Shown: positions 34,899-43,379, counted from the first letter of the stretch. The stretch: DNA of 64,000 nt from Paraflavitalea pollutisoli (GCF_029360705.1 NZ_JARKMX010000004.1:1-64000); one strand, 5' to 3'. Notes: generated by a model not told the origin, from the letters alone. Numbers and translations: made by a program.

Positions 34899-35939
34899 AT
34901 GAAAAAGTACCGACTTGTCTGGTTGCTGCTCAGCACCTGTGCAACCACCACCGCTATCGCGCAAAACGCCGACAGCGCTTCCTACTATCACCAACAAGGC
35001 ATTACCGAACAGCAGGCCCGCCGCTTCCGCGAAGCCGAAAAGCATTTTGCAAAATCCGACCAGTTTGGCCATGGCAACACGGCTAATCTCGTAGAGTGGG
35101 GCAATGTGTTGGTGGCGCAAAACCGCTATATGGAAGCCCGGGAAAAATTCCTGGAGGCTGAAAAGAAAGACCCGGAGAACCCCGTCATTATCGAAAACCT
35201 GGCCACACTGTCGATCAACGCCCGCAAGTGGCCCGAGGCAGTGAAATACGCACAACTGATGCAGGCGAAAAAAATAGGAACCAAGCCCGTCAATTTCATC
35301 ATTGCCAAGGCTTATTATGAAATGGAAAACTATGGCGAAGCATTGAAATACTGCGAGCGCGCGTTCCGCGATGATTCCACCAAAGCGGAAGTGCCTTATA
35401 TCGCTGGTCGTTGTTTCGTGGAAATGAGCAATTATAAACGGGCCGAAGGTTGCTATCAGCAGGCCATTGCCCGTGACCCGAAGAATTTCAACTGGATGTT
35501 TGAAGCGGGTATGGTGGCCTATGCAATTCCCGACGATAAGAAAGCCGTATACTGGTTCGAAATGGCGGCAGAAAAAGGCTATAAGCGTACCGATGTATAC
35601 CTCGAGAACCTGGCCAATGCCTACGTCAATATGAAAGAATACGAAAAGGGTATTCCTTTGTTGAAGACGGTATTGGAGCACCGGCCCCATGATGCCGAAT
35701 TGATCTACAATGTGGGCGACGCCTATTACCGCAATAAACAGTACCAGGATGCCATCGATACCTGGGACAAGCTGTTGGTGATCGACAAGAAAAACATGAA
35801 TGCCCTGTACATGATCGGCATGGCTTATCAGAAGAAAGGCGATACGGCAAAGGGCGAGCAATTGTGCAACCAGGCCATTGCCCTCGACCCCAGCTTGAAA
35901 GACCTGCGCCAGGAGAAGAAAATGCCGGGTGGGCGATAG
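34899..35939 (+). CDS. Secreted tetratricopeptide repeat protein
   Basis: 346 residues with a signal peptide (1-22, ending TTAIAQ). At least seven TPR-like helical pairs follow, seen in repeats of the form A-x-x-x-Y-x-x-A and D-P, for example YMEAREKFLEAEKKDPENP, YKRAEGCYQQAIARDPKN and YQDAIDTWDKLLVIDKKN. Such periplasmic TPR proteins act as scaffolds for envelope complexes. No partner is identified by context. The gene ends just before a terminator and a gene-poor spacer. Confidence 0.8.
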   Translation: MKKYRLVWLLLSTCATTTAIAQNADSASYYHQQGITEQQARRFREAEKHFAKSDQFGHGNTANLVEWGNVLVAQNRYMEAREKFLEAEKKDPENPVIIENLATLSINARKWPEAVKYAQLMQAKKIGTKPVNFIIAKAYYEMENYGEALKYCERAFRDDSTKAEVPYIAGRCFVEMSNYKRAEGCYQQAIARDPKNFNWMFEAGMVAYAIPDDKKAVYWFEMAAEKGYKRTDVYLENLANAYVNMKEYEKGIPLLKTVLEHRPHDAELIYNVGDAYYRNKQYQDAIDTWDKLLVIDKKNMNALYMIGMAYQKKGDTAKGEQLCNQAIALDPSLKDLRQEKKMPGGR

Positions 35940-35988
35940 TGCCTGGCCAACCCGGAATGACAGCATGGACCTTACCCATCAACCATAC

Positions 35989-36012
35989 AAAGCCCCGGCA
36001 GGGGCTTTTTCT
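35989..36012 (+). terminator. Terminator after the TPR gene
   Basis: AAAGCCCC (35989-35996) and GGGGCTTT (36001-36008) pair perfectly around GGCA, followed by T. Confidence 0.75.
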
Positions 36013-36505
36013 ATGCCCGCATGCGGGCAGCGGCCTCGCGGTCGACCGCCAGATCGGCCACCAATGACCCGCCAGGGTGGCCCCATCCATCGGTGATCCT
36101 GGCCAGTTAAAGCGCAGTTTTCCCATGGTTGGCCCAGGGATCGGCCTTCTTTGGCCGGTAACTGGCCCGTCCGGCGCACCCGGAAACAACTTCGGGACGG
36201 ATCGGTGTAGTACCCGCACGGCGGCGGGATTTACCCGCTCCCATACCGCTCCCGTACCGCTTCCGTAGTAAAGGCGCATTTTCATAAGTGGTTGGCCCCC
36301 TGAAAGCCTTGACCGGTAACGGGTTAAGCGGATGTTCCGCAAACTACCCCTTAGTGCCGGACCAGCTACCGGCAGTATAGCCCCGGGAGGCTTCCCGGCA
36401 GCCCTGAAACCTGCACTGGCAGCACCTTTTAACTGGTTCCCGGTCAGGTTATTAACGCCATATGTAAAAGCGTAACAATCTGTTAGGATTTTCCCATTTA
36501 CCCCT
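36013..36505. other. GC-rich spacer without a convincing gene
   Basis: About 490 bp between the TPR gene terminator and the pdhA promoter. It holds a perfect 16-bp palindrome TGCCCGCATGCGGGCA (36014-36029), a 12-bp palindrome GCGGTCGACCGC (36038-36049) and three 11-bp tandem repeats (36235-36267). There are also two similar segments with GCGCAGTTTTCCCATG (36113-36128) and GCGCATTTTCATAAGTG. A 238-codon minus-strand frame (35626-36342) overlaps the TPR gene and has no family resemblance. It looks like decayed or repeat-derived spacer. Confidence 0.5.
36235..36267 (+). repeat. Three 11-bp tandem repeats
   Basis: CCGCTCCCATA, CCGCTCCCGTA and CCGCTTCCGTA follow one another directly, each differing from the next at one position. 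Confidence 0.75.
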
Positions 36506-36513
36506 TATCTTTG
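36506..36513 (+). promoter_or_regulatory. -7 promoter box (TATCTTTG) of pdhA
   Basis: Exact TAnnTTTG match. TTAG lies 19 bp upstream (36483-36486), one mismatch from the -33 TTTG. The leader to the GTG at 36586 would be about 67 bp. Confidence 0.6.
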
Positions 36514-36585
36514 CCCCCGCCTTTTCCTTCCGGACAACCGGGTTGAGGAAATGATTCTTAGGCAGGTAACCTCAAATTAAGCATA

Positions 36586-37584
36586 GTGGCCGCAACCAAA
36601 TTCAGTAAGGAGACATATTTGTACTGGTACGAACTGATGCAGCTTATCCGTCAGTTTGAGCTCATGGCAGAAGAAAAGTATAAAATGGACGGCAAGATCC
36701 GCGGCTTCTTCCACGCCTACATCGGCCAGGAAGCCATCGCTGCAGGCTGTATGACCGCTACCCGTCTCGAAGACCCGTTTGTAACCGCCTACCGCGATCA
36801 CGGTCTGGCCCTCGCCAAAGGCATGTCGCCCGACGCTTGTATGGCCGAATTGTACGGTAAAGCGACCGGCTGTGCAAAAGGTAAAGGTGGTTCGATGCAC
36901 TTTTTTGGAAAAGATGTATTCTTCTTTGGCGGTCACGGGATCGTAGGTGCTCAGATCGGTACCGGCGCCGGACTCGCTTTCGCTGAAAAATATAAAGGAA
37001 CCGACAACGTAGCCCTCACTTTCTTTGGTGACGGTGCTGCCCGCCAGGGTATGTTGCACGAGACCTTCAACATGGCTATGACCTGGAAGCTCCCCGTGAT
37101 CTTCATTTGCGAGAACAACAACTACGCCATGGGAACCTCGGTAGAGCGTACCAGCAACGTAACCGATATCTATAAACTGGCTGACGCCTACGAAATGCCC
37201 GGCGATACCGTCGATGGTATGAGCGCAGAAGCCGTACACGAAGCCATTTCCCGCGCCGTAAAACGCGCCCGCGAAGGAGATGGTCCTACTTTGCTCGAGA
37301 TCAAGACGTATCGTTATAAAGGTCACTCCATCTCCGATCCACAGAAATACCGCACCAAGGAAGAAGTGGAAGAGTACAAACAACGTGACCCGATCCAGCT
37401 GGTATTAAATACCATCCTGAAGAATAAATACGCTACAAAAGACGAAATTGCAGCGATCGACAAGCGTGTATCGGAAACCGTAGAAGGTTCCGTGAAGTTT
37501 GCCGAAGAATCACCCTGGCCTTCTGACGACGAAGTGCTGAAGGACGTGGCGATGGATGCAAACTATCCTTTCATCGTAGACTAA
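36586..37584 (+). CDS. pdhA: Pyruvate dehydrogenase E1 component, alpha subunit
   Basis: 332 residues from a GTG start. The thiamine diphosphate motif is GDGAARQGMLHETFNMA...ENN, and conserved blocks YRDHGLALAKGM, GKGGSMHFF and the phosphorylation-loop region YKGHSISDP are present. With an E1 beta subunit encoded elsewhere it decarboxylates pyruvate and passes the acetyl group to lipoyl-E2; a branched-chain oxo-acid role is less likely. It has its own promoter. The E2 lipoyl groups it needs are made by LipA, also encoded in this window. Confidence 0.93.
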   Translation: MAATKFSKETYLYWYELMQLIRQFELMAEEKYKMDGKIRGFFHAYIGQEAIAAGCMTATRLEDPFVTAYRDHGLALAKGMSPDACMAELYGKATGCAKGKGGSMHFFGKDVFFFGGHGIVGAQIGTGAGLAFAEKYKGTDNVALTFFGDGAARQGMLHETFNMAMTWKLPVIFICENNNYAMGTSVERTSNVTDIYKLADAYEMPGDTVDGMSAEAVHEAISRAVKRAREGDGPTLLEIKTYRYKGHSISDPQKYRTKEEVEEYKQRDPIQLVLNTILKNKYATKDEIAAIDKRVSETVEGSVKFAEESPWPSDDEVLKDVAMDANYPFIVD

Positions 37585-37626
37585 GGACAACCCTAACAAA
37601 CCAACATTAAAAACACACGTACAAAC

Positions 37627-38346
37627 ATGGCTACTGTTAATCAGCCAACCGGTCAGACTCCTGTTGTTCCTGCAGAAAAGACATCTGAAGAAAGAGTGGT
37701 GGCAAATGCCCAGGAGTTCTGGAGCAAGAATAGCAAAGCGATCGGTATTGCAATTGCTGTAATCGTATTGCTCGTAGGCGGCTATTTTGCTTATAACAGT
37801 CTTTATAAAGGACCCCAGGAGCTCAAGGCTTCCGAAGCAATGTGGAAGGCTGAAGAGTATTTCCGCCAGGATTCTGCCAAACTCGCCCTCAACGGCGACG
37901 GCGTCAGCAACGGTTTCCTGAAAGTGATCTCCAAATATGGTGGCACCAAAACCGGTAACCGCGCTAATTTCTATGCCGGTGCCTGCTACCTGCAACTGGG
38001 CGACTTCAACAACGCAGTTAAATACCTGAAAGAATTCTCTACCGATGAGAAGGTAGCCAAAATGCGTGCAGAAGGTTTGTTGGGCGATGCCTACTCAGAA
38101 CTCGGTAAGAAAGAAGAAGCCATCGATCACTACAAGAAAGCTGGCAGCACTTTCCCGGAAGATGAAGTAAACGCTCCCGAATACCTGTTCCGCGCAGCCA
38201 TGCTGTTGAGCGAAGCCGGTAAAACACAGGATGCCATCACGATCCTCAGGCAGGTAAAAGATAAATATCCCCGCAGCGCCATGCCATCGGCACAAGGCGG
38301 TCAGGATATTGACAAATACCTCGGCAAGCTTGGTTATACCAAGTAA
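37627..38346 (+). CDS. Membrane-anchored TPR protein (YfgM-like)
   Basis: 239 residues. A cytoplasmic N terminus precedes one membrane segment (about 37-60, KAIGIAIAVIVLLVGGYFAY), followed by three to four TPR repeats (ANFYAGACYLQLGDFNNAVKYL, AEGLLGDAYSELGKKEEAIDHY). This layout matches Bacteroidota proteins related to YfgM, which help periplasmic protein folding at the translocon. In this phylum the gene commonly precedes ribH, as here (110 bp). It starts 42 bp after pdhA and may be in the same transcript. Confidence 0.8.
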   Translation: MATVNQPTGQTPVVPAEKTSEERVVANAQEFWSKNSKAIGIAIAVIVLLVGGYFAYNSLYKGPQELKASEAMWKAEEYFRQDSAKLALNGDGVSNGFLKVISKYGGTKTGNRANFYAGACYLQLGDFNNAVKYLKEFSTDEKVAKMRAEGLLGDAYSELGKKEEAIDHYKKAGSTFPEDEVNAPEYLFRAAMLLSEAGKTQDAITILRQVKDKYPRSAMPSAQGGQDIDKYLGKLGYTK

Positions 38347-38456
38347 ACAGGTCAGGTAGCTGTCGCACACCCTATAGGTAGCGGCTACCAGTTAAAAGGT
38401 TACTGCGCATCCGGTGGGCATGGCTTTTGAATGAGATTAGAACCTTTGAATGAATT

Positions 38457-38960
38457 ATGGCTGAAGTTAGCAATAGTAAATTATTACAAGTTGATACAGG
38501 CATCCTGAAGAAGGATGCCTGTATCGTTATAGTCCGTACAGAATGGAATGCAGCGATCATCGATGAGTTGGAGAAAGGATGCCTGCGTGTATTTGAACAA
38601 CAGGGTGTGAAGAACGTTTCTATCGTGAATGTACCCGGTGCTTTCGAAATTCCCTTTGGCATCAAAAGCTATTGGGATGCCAATAAGTACCGCGATGACC
38701 GTCCCGATGCCTTCATCGCCCTGGGATGCGTACTGCGTGGCGATACCCCGCATTTCGAGTATGTTTGTCAGGGCGTCACCCAGGGTGTCACCCAATTGAA
38801 TCTTACCCTTCCCGTACCCACCATCTTTGGTGTATTGACCGTAGATAACCAGCAACAGGCCGACGAACGCATCGGCGGAAAGCATGGCCACAAAGGCGAA
38901 GAAGCCGCCATCACCGCTATCAAGATGATCGCGTTGGTCAACTCTTTTCACAAAAAATAG
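38457..38960 (+). CDS. ribH: 6,7-dimethyl-8-ribityllumazine synthase
   Basis: 167 residues, normal length. Conserved blocks are VRTEWNAAIID, VPGAFEIPF (substrate pocket), ALGCVLRGDTPHFEYV with the catalytic His, and PTIFGVLTVDNQQQADER. It condenses ribityl-aminouracil with dihydroxybutanone phosphate in the penultimate step of riboflavin synthesis; family members form 60-mers. No FMN riboswitch is visible in the 110-bp upstream spacer. Confidence 0.96.
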   Translation: MAEVSNSKLLQVDTGILKKDACIVIVRTEWNAAIIDELEKGCLRVFEQQGVKNVSIVNVPGAFEIPFGIKSYWDANKYRDDRPDAFIALGCVLRGDTPHFEYVCQGVTQGVTQLNLTLPVPTIFGVLTVDNQQQADERIGGKHGHKGEEAAITAIKMIALVNSFHKK

Positions 38961-38987
38961 AGGGTTTTCTCTTACAGGCAGGGAACA

Positions 38988-39707
38988 ATGAACGTTCAAT
39001 TATTCATACCGTGTTTCATCGATCAGCTGTACCCGCAAACCGCCTTCAACATGGTGAAGGTGCTGGAAAAAGTGGGCTGCAGTGTGGAGTACAACGCTGA
39101 ACAAACCTGTTGCGGCCAACCGGCTTTCAACGCCGGCTTTCAGCGCGAGGCCAAGGAGGTGTGTACCAAATTCCTGAAAGATTTCAGCGGAGCCGATTAC
39201 ATCGTAGCGCCCAGCGCTTCCTGCACCGGCTTTGTACGCAATTACTATCCCCAGCTTTTCGACAACTCCTCGCACCACCTCGAGGTGAAAGAAATGCAGA
39301 AGCGCATTTTCGAATTCTCCGATTTCCTCGTCAATGTATTGCACGTGGAAGATGTGGGCGCTTCTTTGCACGCCAAAGCTACCTACCACGATTCCTGCGC
39401 TGCTTTGCGCGAGTGCAAAATTAAAAGTGAACCCCGTACGTTATTGTCCAAAGTGCGTGGCCTTGAGCTGACGGAAATGAACGACGTGGAAACCTGCTGT
39501 GGTTTTGGCGGCACGTTCGCCGTAAAGTTCGAACCCATCTCCATCGGTATGGCCGATCAGAAAGTGAGCAATGCCCGGCAAACCGGTGCAGAATGCATCA
39601 TCTCGACCGATCATTCCTGCCTCATGCACATCGACGGTTATATCCGCCACAAGGGCATCGCCCTGCAAACCATGCACATCGCCGATGTGCTGGCCAGTGG
39701 TTGGTAG
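38988..39707 (+). CDS. lutA: LutA-like (Fe-S)-binding subunit of lactate oxidation
   Basis: 239 residues made of two CCG cysteine-rich domains: TCCGQPAFNAGF (Cys41-Cys42) and TCCGFGGTFAVKF (Cys170-Cys171), with further conserved Cys in APSASCTGF and YHDSCAALRECK. This is the length and pattern of LutA/YkgE, one of three proteins (LutABC) that oxidise L-lactate to pyruvate. lutB and lutC are not adjacent in this window. It follows ribH by 27 bp and may be co-transcribed. Confidence 0.85.
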   Translation: MNVQLFIPCFIDQLYPQTAFNMVKVLEKVGCSVEYNAEQTCCGQPAFNAGFQREAKEVCTKFLKDFSGADYIVAPSASCTGFVRNYYPQLFDNSSHHLEVKEMQKRIFEFSDFLVNVLHVEDVGASLHAKATYHDSCAALRECKIKSEPRTLLSKVRGLELTEMNDVETCCGFGGTFAVKFEPISIGMADQKVSNARQTGAECIISTDHSCLMHIDGYIRHKGIALQTMHIADVLASGW

Positions 39708-39712
39708 GGGAA

Positions 39713-39747
39713 AGGCAACGAGGCAGCAAGGCATTTAGGCAACGAGG
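39713..39747 (+). repeat. Direct repeat AGGCAACGAGG, two copies
   Basis: Exact copies at 39713-39723 and 39737-39747 in the spacer between lutA and the NUDIX gene, with related AGGCAGCAAGGC between them. Confidence 0.6.
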
Positions 39748-39804
39748 AGGAAAGCGAGACCGACGATCCATTAACGAAGCATTTTACCATAACAGAATCT
39801 CCCT

Positions 39805-40356
39805 ATGCGCGACCTTAGCTGGAAGACCCTCAAATCCGAATACCTGTTCAAAGACATGTGGTTTACCGTTCGCAAAGACACCTGCGAGCGACCCGATGGA
39901 CAGATCGTCAGCCCCTATTATGTATATGAATTCCCCAACTGGGTAACGGCACTGGCCCTGACAGAAGATGGGCAGGTGATCCTGGAGCGTCAATACCGCC
40001 ATGGCCTGGGAGAAAGCCACCTGGAGATTCCCGGCGGTTGTGTTGATGATACCGATGCCAGCAACGAAGAGGCCATCGCACGTGAACTGCTGGAAGAAAC
40101 GGGCTATGCTTTCACCAAATTCGAATACCTCGGCAAAACGAGCGCCAATCCCTCCACCAACAACAACATGATGCACATGTACCTGGCTACCGGTGGTAAA
40201 AAGGTACGTGAGCAGGAGCTCGACGACAATGAGGACATCGAGATCCACCTCGTATCGATCGACGAGCTGAAAAGGCTGCTCGACAACAACGAGATCATCC
40301 AGGCCATGCACGTCACGGCCCTTTATTATGGATTGAAAAAACTGGGTGCTTTATAA
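39805..40356 (+). CDS. NUDIX hydrolase (ADP-ribose pyrophosphatase-like)
   Basis: 183 residues. The Nudix box is GGCVDDTDASNEEAIARELL followed by EETGY, fitting Gx5Ex7REUxEExGU. An N-terminal beta region (YYVYEFPNWVTALALTEDGQ) and QYRHGLGESHLEIPGG are typical of ADP-sugar pyrophosphatases. It probably hydrolyses ADP-ribose or a related nucleoside diphosphate sugar to AMP. Its stop TAA abuts the convergent stop of folC inside TTATAA, so the two genes meet with a 6-bp overlap. Confidence 0.88.
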   Translation: MRDLSWKTLKSEYLFKDMWFTVRKDTCERPDGQIVSPYYVYEFPNWVTALALTEDGQVILERQYRHGLGESHLEIPGGCVDDTDASNEEAIARELLEETGYAFTKFEYLGKTSANPSTNNNMMHMYLATGGKKVREQELDDNEDIEIHLVSIDELKRLLDNNEIIQAMHVTALYYGLKKLGAL

Positions 40357-41640
40357 CACCACTTCCCCGACAATAAATACACTACCGCAAACAACAATGA
40401 GGTCCCTCGGCTGTGCTTTGTGCAAAGCTGCCTTCAGGGCTGTATTCACGTCGCTATAGGCGACTCCCTGCAAGCCGTGCGTGGCTGCCTGTGCGGACAG
40501 CTCGTCTGCCGGAAGGGCACGTGGTATCTGAGCTTGGGTGAAATAGTAATGGGCCTCCTTCGGTAATTGTTGCAATACCTTTTCGATCTCTTTGTCTTTC
40601 ACCATGCCGATCACCATATGGAGGTGATCGTAGTGGGTCAATTCCACCTGCGACAGGATCTGCCGCATGCCATCTTCATTGTGACCTACATCCAGTATCA
40701 CAGCGGGATGCTGATGGATCACTTCCCACCGGCCATGTAATCCGGTCTTTTGTTTTACCTGTTGCAAGGCGGCCTGTACAGTCTCGGTTGGCAGGTGAAA
40801 GCCACGTTGCTGTAACTGGTCCACTGCTTCCAGCACCGTCACCAGGTTCTTGGTCTGGTAAAAACCGGGCAGGTCCAGGCGGTAGGCAATGCGTTCATCG
40901 CGACCGTGGCGGGTGACCTGCGCGGTCAGGGCATGGTGCTCATAGGTCCAGTCGGCGACATAACGCAGTTGATCGGCAAAGTATATAGGCGATTGCTGAG
41001 TAGCAGCCACCTCTTCAAAGATGGGTTGTGTAACAGGACTGGTTTCCCCCACGACCACCGGAATCCCGGGTTTGATGATGCCTGCTTTCTCACCGGCAAT
41101 AGCCTCCAGCGTATTGCCCAGCAGGTTCATGTGGTCGTAGCCAATATTGGTGATCACCGACAATTCGGGGGTGATGACATTCGTACTGTCGAGCCGGCCA
41201 CCCAGGCCCGTTTCGATCACGGCGATATCGACACCGCGTTGGGCAAAATATTCGAAGGCCATGGCTACCGTGATCTCGAAGAAGGAAGGTTCTATCAGAT
41301 CGATAGCAGGCTGAATGCGGCGGGTAAAATCGATGATGAAGTCTTTATCGATCATCGCGCCGTCGATGCGGAAACGCTCGCGGAAATCACGCAGGTGCGG
41401 CGAGGTGTAAAGCCCGGTTTTATAACCGGCGGTCTGCAGGATCGATGCCAGCATATGACTGGTAGAGCCCTTGCCATTGGTGCCGGCAATATGAATGGTC
41501 TTGACATGTTGTTGCGGGTTGCCGATCTGCTCCAGCAACTGAATGGTATTGGTAAGATCCTTCTTATAAGCGGCGGCCCCGATGCGGCTGAACATGGGCA
41601 ACCGGGTGAATAAATAATCGAGCGTTTCTTCGTACGTCAT
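40351..41640 (-). CDS. folC: Folylpolyglutamate/dihydrofolate synthase
   Basis: 429 residues from the ATG at 41640. The Mur-ligase-type P loop is IAGTNGKGSTSHMLASIL, followed by YTSPHLRDFRERFRIDG, TGLGGRLDSTN and LDVGHNEDGM in the C-terminal domain. It adds glutamate to dihydropteroate and to folates using ATP in the cytoplasm. The open frame to 41688 overlaps the upstream terminator hairpin and is not used. It converges with the NUDIX gene, sharing the TTATAA stop region. Confidence 0.93.
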   Translation of the reverse strand: MTYEETLDYLFTRLPMFSRIGAAAYKKDLTNTIQLLEQIGNPQQHVKTIHIAGTNGKGSTSHMLASILQTAGYKTGLYTSPHLRDFRERFRIDGAMIDKDFIIDFTRRIQPAIDLIEPSFFEITVAMAFEYFAQRGVDIAVIETGLGGRLDSTNVITPELSVITNIGYDHMNLLGNTLEAIAGEKAGIIKPGIPVVVGETSPVTQPIFEEVAATQQSPIYFADQLRYVADWTYEHHALTAQVTRHGRDERIAYRLDLPGFYQTKNLVTVLEAVDQLQQRGFHLPTETVQAALQQVKQKTGLHGRWEVIHQHPAVILDVGHNEDGMRQILSQVELTHYDHLHMVIGMVKDKEIEKVLQQLPKEAHYYFTQAQIPRALPADELSAQAATHGLQGVAYSDVNTALKAALHKAQPRDLIVVCGSVFIVGEVVL

Positions 41641-41660
41641 GGCGAATGTTGGAGCCACAA

Positions 41661-41702
41661 AGCTATAAAAGCAACGCCACGGTTCCAAAACCGTGGCGTT
41701 GC
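41661..41702 (-). terminator. Terminator of the tonB/small protein operon
   Basis: GCAACGCCACGGTT (41671-41684) and AACCGTGGCGTTGC (41689-41702) are perfect 14-bp inverted copies with a CCAA loop. On the minus strand TTTTATAG follows, so transcription from the right stops just before folC. Confidence 0.75.
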
Positions 41703-41722
41703 CTATATCGAAGGATTAGTAA

Positions 41723-41908
41723 TTAAGTGTTAGACGGATCGTTGGCCTTGCGGGTAAACAACAAACGCGCCACCACTATAAAGGCGATCAGCGGGGCCAG
41801 GATCTGCCCAAAGAATCCGATCGTCAACAGCAGATCGGCATTGGCCTGCTGGGTGATCTTCATCCAGGCACCCAGTAGTTTGATGACCAGGGATACCAGG
41901 AACACCAC
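41723..41908 (-). CDS. Small two-helix membrane protein, GldL-like
   Basis: 61 residues from GTG at 41908, with two membrane segments (about 2-15 and 27-48). KITQQANADLLLTIGF between them resembles the helix-turn of gliding protein GldL (KIxHxxGADxxLxIG). The natural start may be farther upstream: a second frame begins with TTG 41930 and reads MRKFKWPSG, a typical basic cap, but is out of frame by one base. Either the gene carries a frameshift near 41908-41912 or the short start is real. It lies 49 bp after the TonB-like gene on the same strand and is closed by a terminator. Confidence 0.55.
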   Translation of the reverse strand: MVFLVSLVIKLLGAWMKITQQANADLLLTIGFFGQILAPLIAFIVVARLLFTRKANDPSNT

Positions 41909-41957
41909 TCGGCCACTTGAATTTGCGCAATAGATCCTTGAGGGTAAGGTTGCAGTA

Positions 41958-42836
41958 TTAATTGGTCAGTTTGAACACCATGTTGAATACGACGATCTGC
42001 TCTTCGGCAGCATTGTTGTCGGCGGAGATCTTAATCTCGCGTGCTTTGCGCAGCGCGATTGCTTTCAATGCGGCGCTACCCGTGGTAGACCCTTTCGCTA
42101 TGAAATTAGCTTCCTGGGCACGTCCATCCTGGCCAAACTTCACCGCGACGACCACTGTACCAGCCTCATCAAAATCATCCGTGAAACGCGGTAAACTGGA
42201 GATCTTGCGGTTGCCCAGACCAGAACGTACAGAAATACCGCCGCTGCCATTGCCACCACCGCTATAGTTGTTGGAGTTGGGGTTGCCGCCGGGACGACCC
42301 TGGTCACCGGTACCACCGGCAATACCTTGGTTGCCACCTTTCTTGTAAGTATCGGCCTCATTACCGCCTGTGCCGGTACCATTCACGCCTTTAAACACCG
42401 CTTTGGGTTTGGGAGGCGCCGGGGCCGGAGGGTTTTCTGCAACAGGTTTCTTGACCGGTGTAGCCTTCACTACATCCTTCTCAGGACGTTTGGTAGCTTC
42501 CGGTTTGGTGACGGTTGGTTTTTTTATCGCAGGAGCATCCGGCTCTTTATCGTCTTCCTCTTCCTTGGCGGGTTCTTCGTGCACCGGAGTAGGAGCAGGA
42601 GGCGTATAAGCTTGTTGCTCGGCCGGAGCGGGAGAGCCTGGTTCAAATGGCTGGTCATCACCCATACCCATATCACTGCTACCCAGGTTCACTTCAATGC
42701 CTTCATTGTCCAATGGCTCGGGAAGCGGCGGCAGCGACCACCGTACAAAAAAGAAGATCACCAGCAGCAGTCCTACCACCGCAGCAGTATAACCACCTGC
42801 CTGCATATTCTTCTTCGACTCGAAATTATTATCCAT
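41958..42836 (-). CDS. TonB-like energy transducer
   Basis: 292 residues from the ATG at 42836. A short cytoplasmic N terminus precedes one membrane segment (about 14-34, AAVVGLLLVIFFFVRWSL), an acidic and Pro/Lys-rich periplasmic linker (about 70-150), then a Gly/Asn-rich linker (about 155-205). A C-terminal domain ends in VVAVKFGQDGRAQEANF and ALRKAREIKI. This is the layout of TonB-type proteins that carry proton-motive energy to outer-membrane receptors; two such receptors are in this window but not adjacent. ExbB and ExbD are not visible. The start at 42857 is also open but less likely. Confidence 0.75.
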   Translation of the reverse strand: MDNNFESKKNMQAGGYTAAVVGLLLVIFFFVRWSLPPLPEPLDNEGIEVNLGSSDMGMGDDQPFEPGSPAPAEQQAYTPPAPTPVHEEPAKEEEDDKEPDAPAIKKPTVTKPEATKRPEKDVVKATPVKKPVAENPPAPAPPKPKAVFKGVNGTGTGGNEADTYKKGGNQGIAGGTGDQGRPGGNPNSNNYSGGGNGSGGISVRSGLGNRKISSLPRFTDDFDEAGTVVVAVKFGQDGRAQEANFIAKGSTTGSAALKAIALRKAREIKISADNNAAEEQIVVFNMVFKLTN

Positions 42837-42958
42837 ATTCAAGGGATTCGAATACACGAATTTACCACTGTTTGCTATAAAAACGTCACAAACGCCGTGC
42901 TAATTGCCCGGGCAACTGTATGCAAACTGTTAAAAAGCCAGGTGCTCGAAGGATGCGT

Positions 42959-43348
42959 TTATAGAGTTGGCGCCTGTTGCACCTTCAGATTGAAGTTTCT
43001 GAACAGCCGGATAGACATCACGAAATTCAGCAACACCACGATGGCACCGCCGGTGATGAAGCTGATAGCGCGTGGCGTAACGCTGGTGATCTTGGTAAGG
43101 TCCCACACATAAGCGAGGGTGAGGTACAGCGAAATGACAAAGGTGACGATGGCTAGCACCAGGTCAACCCCTTTGAATGAAAAGAACAATTGCAGCAAAA
43201 AGGGAATGGTTGGCAGCAACAACAAAAAGGTACTGCCGCTGACATCTTTGTTCAGTGCCGACAAAAAAGAAGCTACCGGCAGGCACGCGAAATAGAGGTA
43301 GGGCAGAAAAGGTACCAGGTGCGATACATGAAGGGGATGCTTGGGCAT
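42959..43348 (-). CDS. Small integral membrane protein of unknown function
   Basis: 129 residues with four hydrophobic segments (about 10-28, 40-56, 60-80 and 95-113) and little outside the membrane. I do not recognise the family. It is the second gene of a minus-strand run after the TSUP permease, 31 bp apart, and could be in the same transcript. Confidence 0.6.
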   Translation of the reverse strand: MPKHPLHVSHLVPFLPYLYFACLPVASFLSALNKDVSGSTFLLLLPTIPFLLQLFFSFKGVDLVLAIVTFVISLYLTLAYVWDLTKITSVTPRAISFITGGAIVVLLNFVMSIRLFRNFNLKVQQAPTL

Positions 43349-43379
43349 GGTCGTAAGGTTTACCAGAAAGATACGCCAA

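Noticed and set aside
35626-36342. 238-codon minus-strand open frame across the gene-poor spacer
   Set aside because: It overlaps the 3' end of the TPR gene, reads through a terminator hairpin, and shows no domain or hydrophobic pattern.
38347-38456. FMN riboswitch upstream of ribH
   Set aside because: The 110-bp spacer has none of the conserved FMN aptamer blocks (for example AGGGCRGGG).
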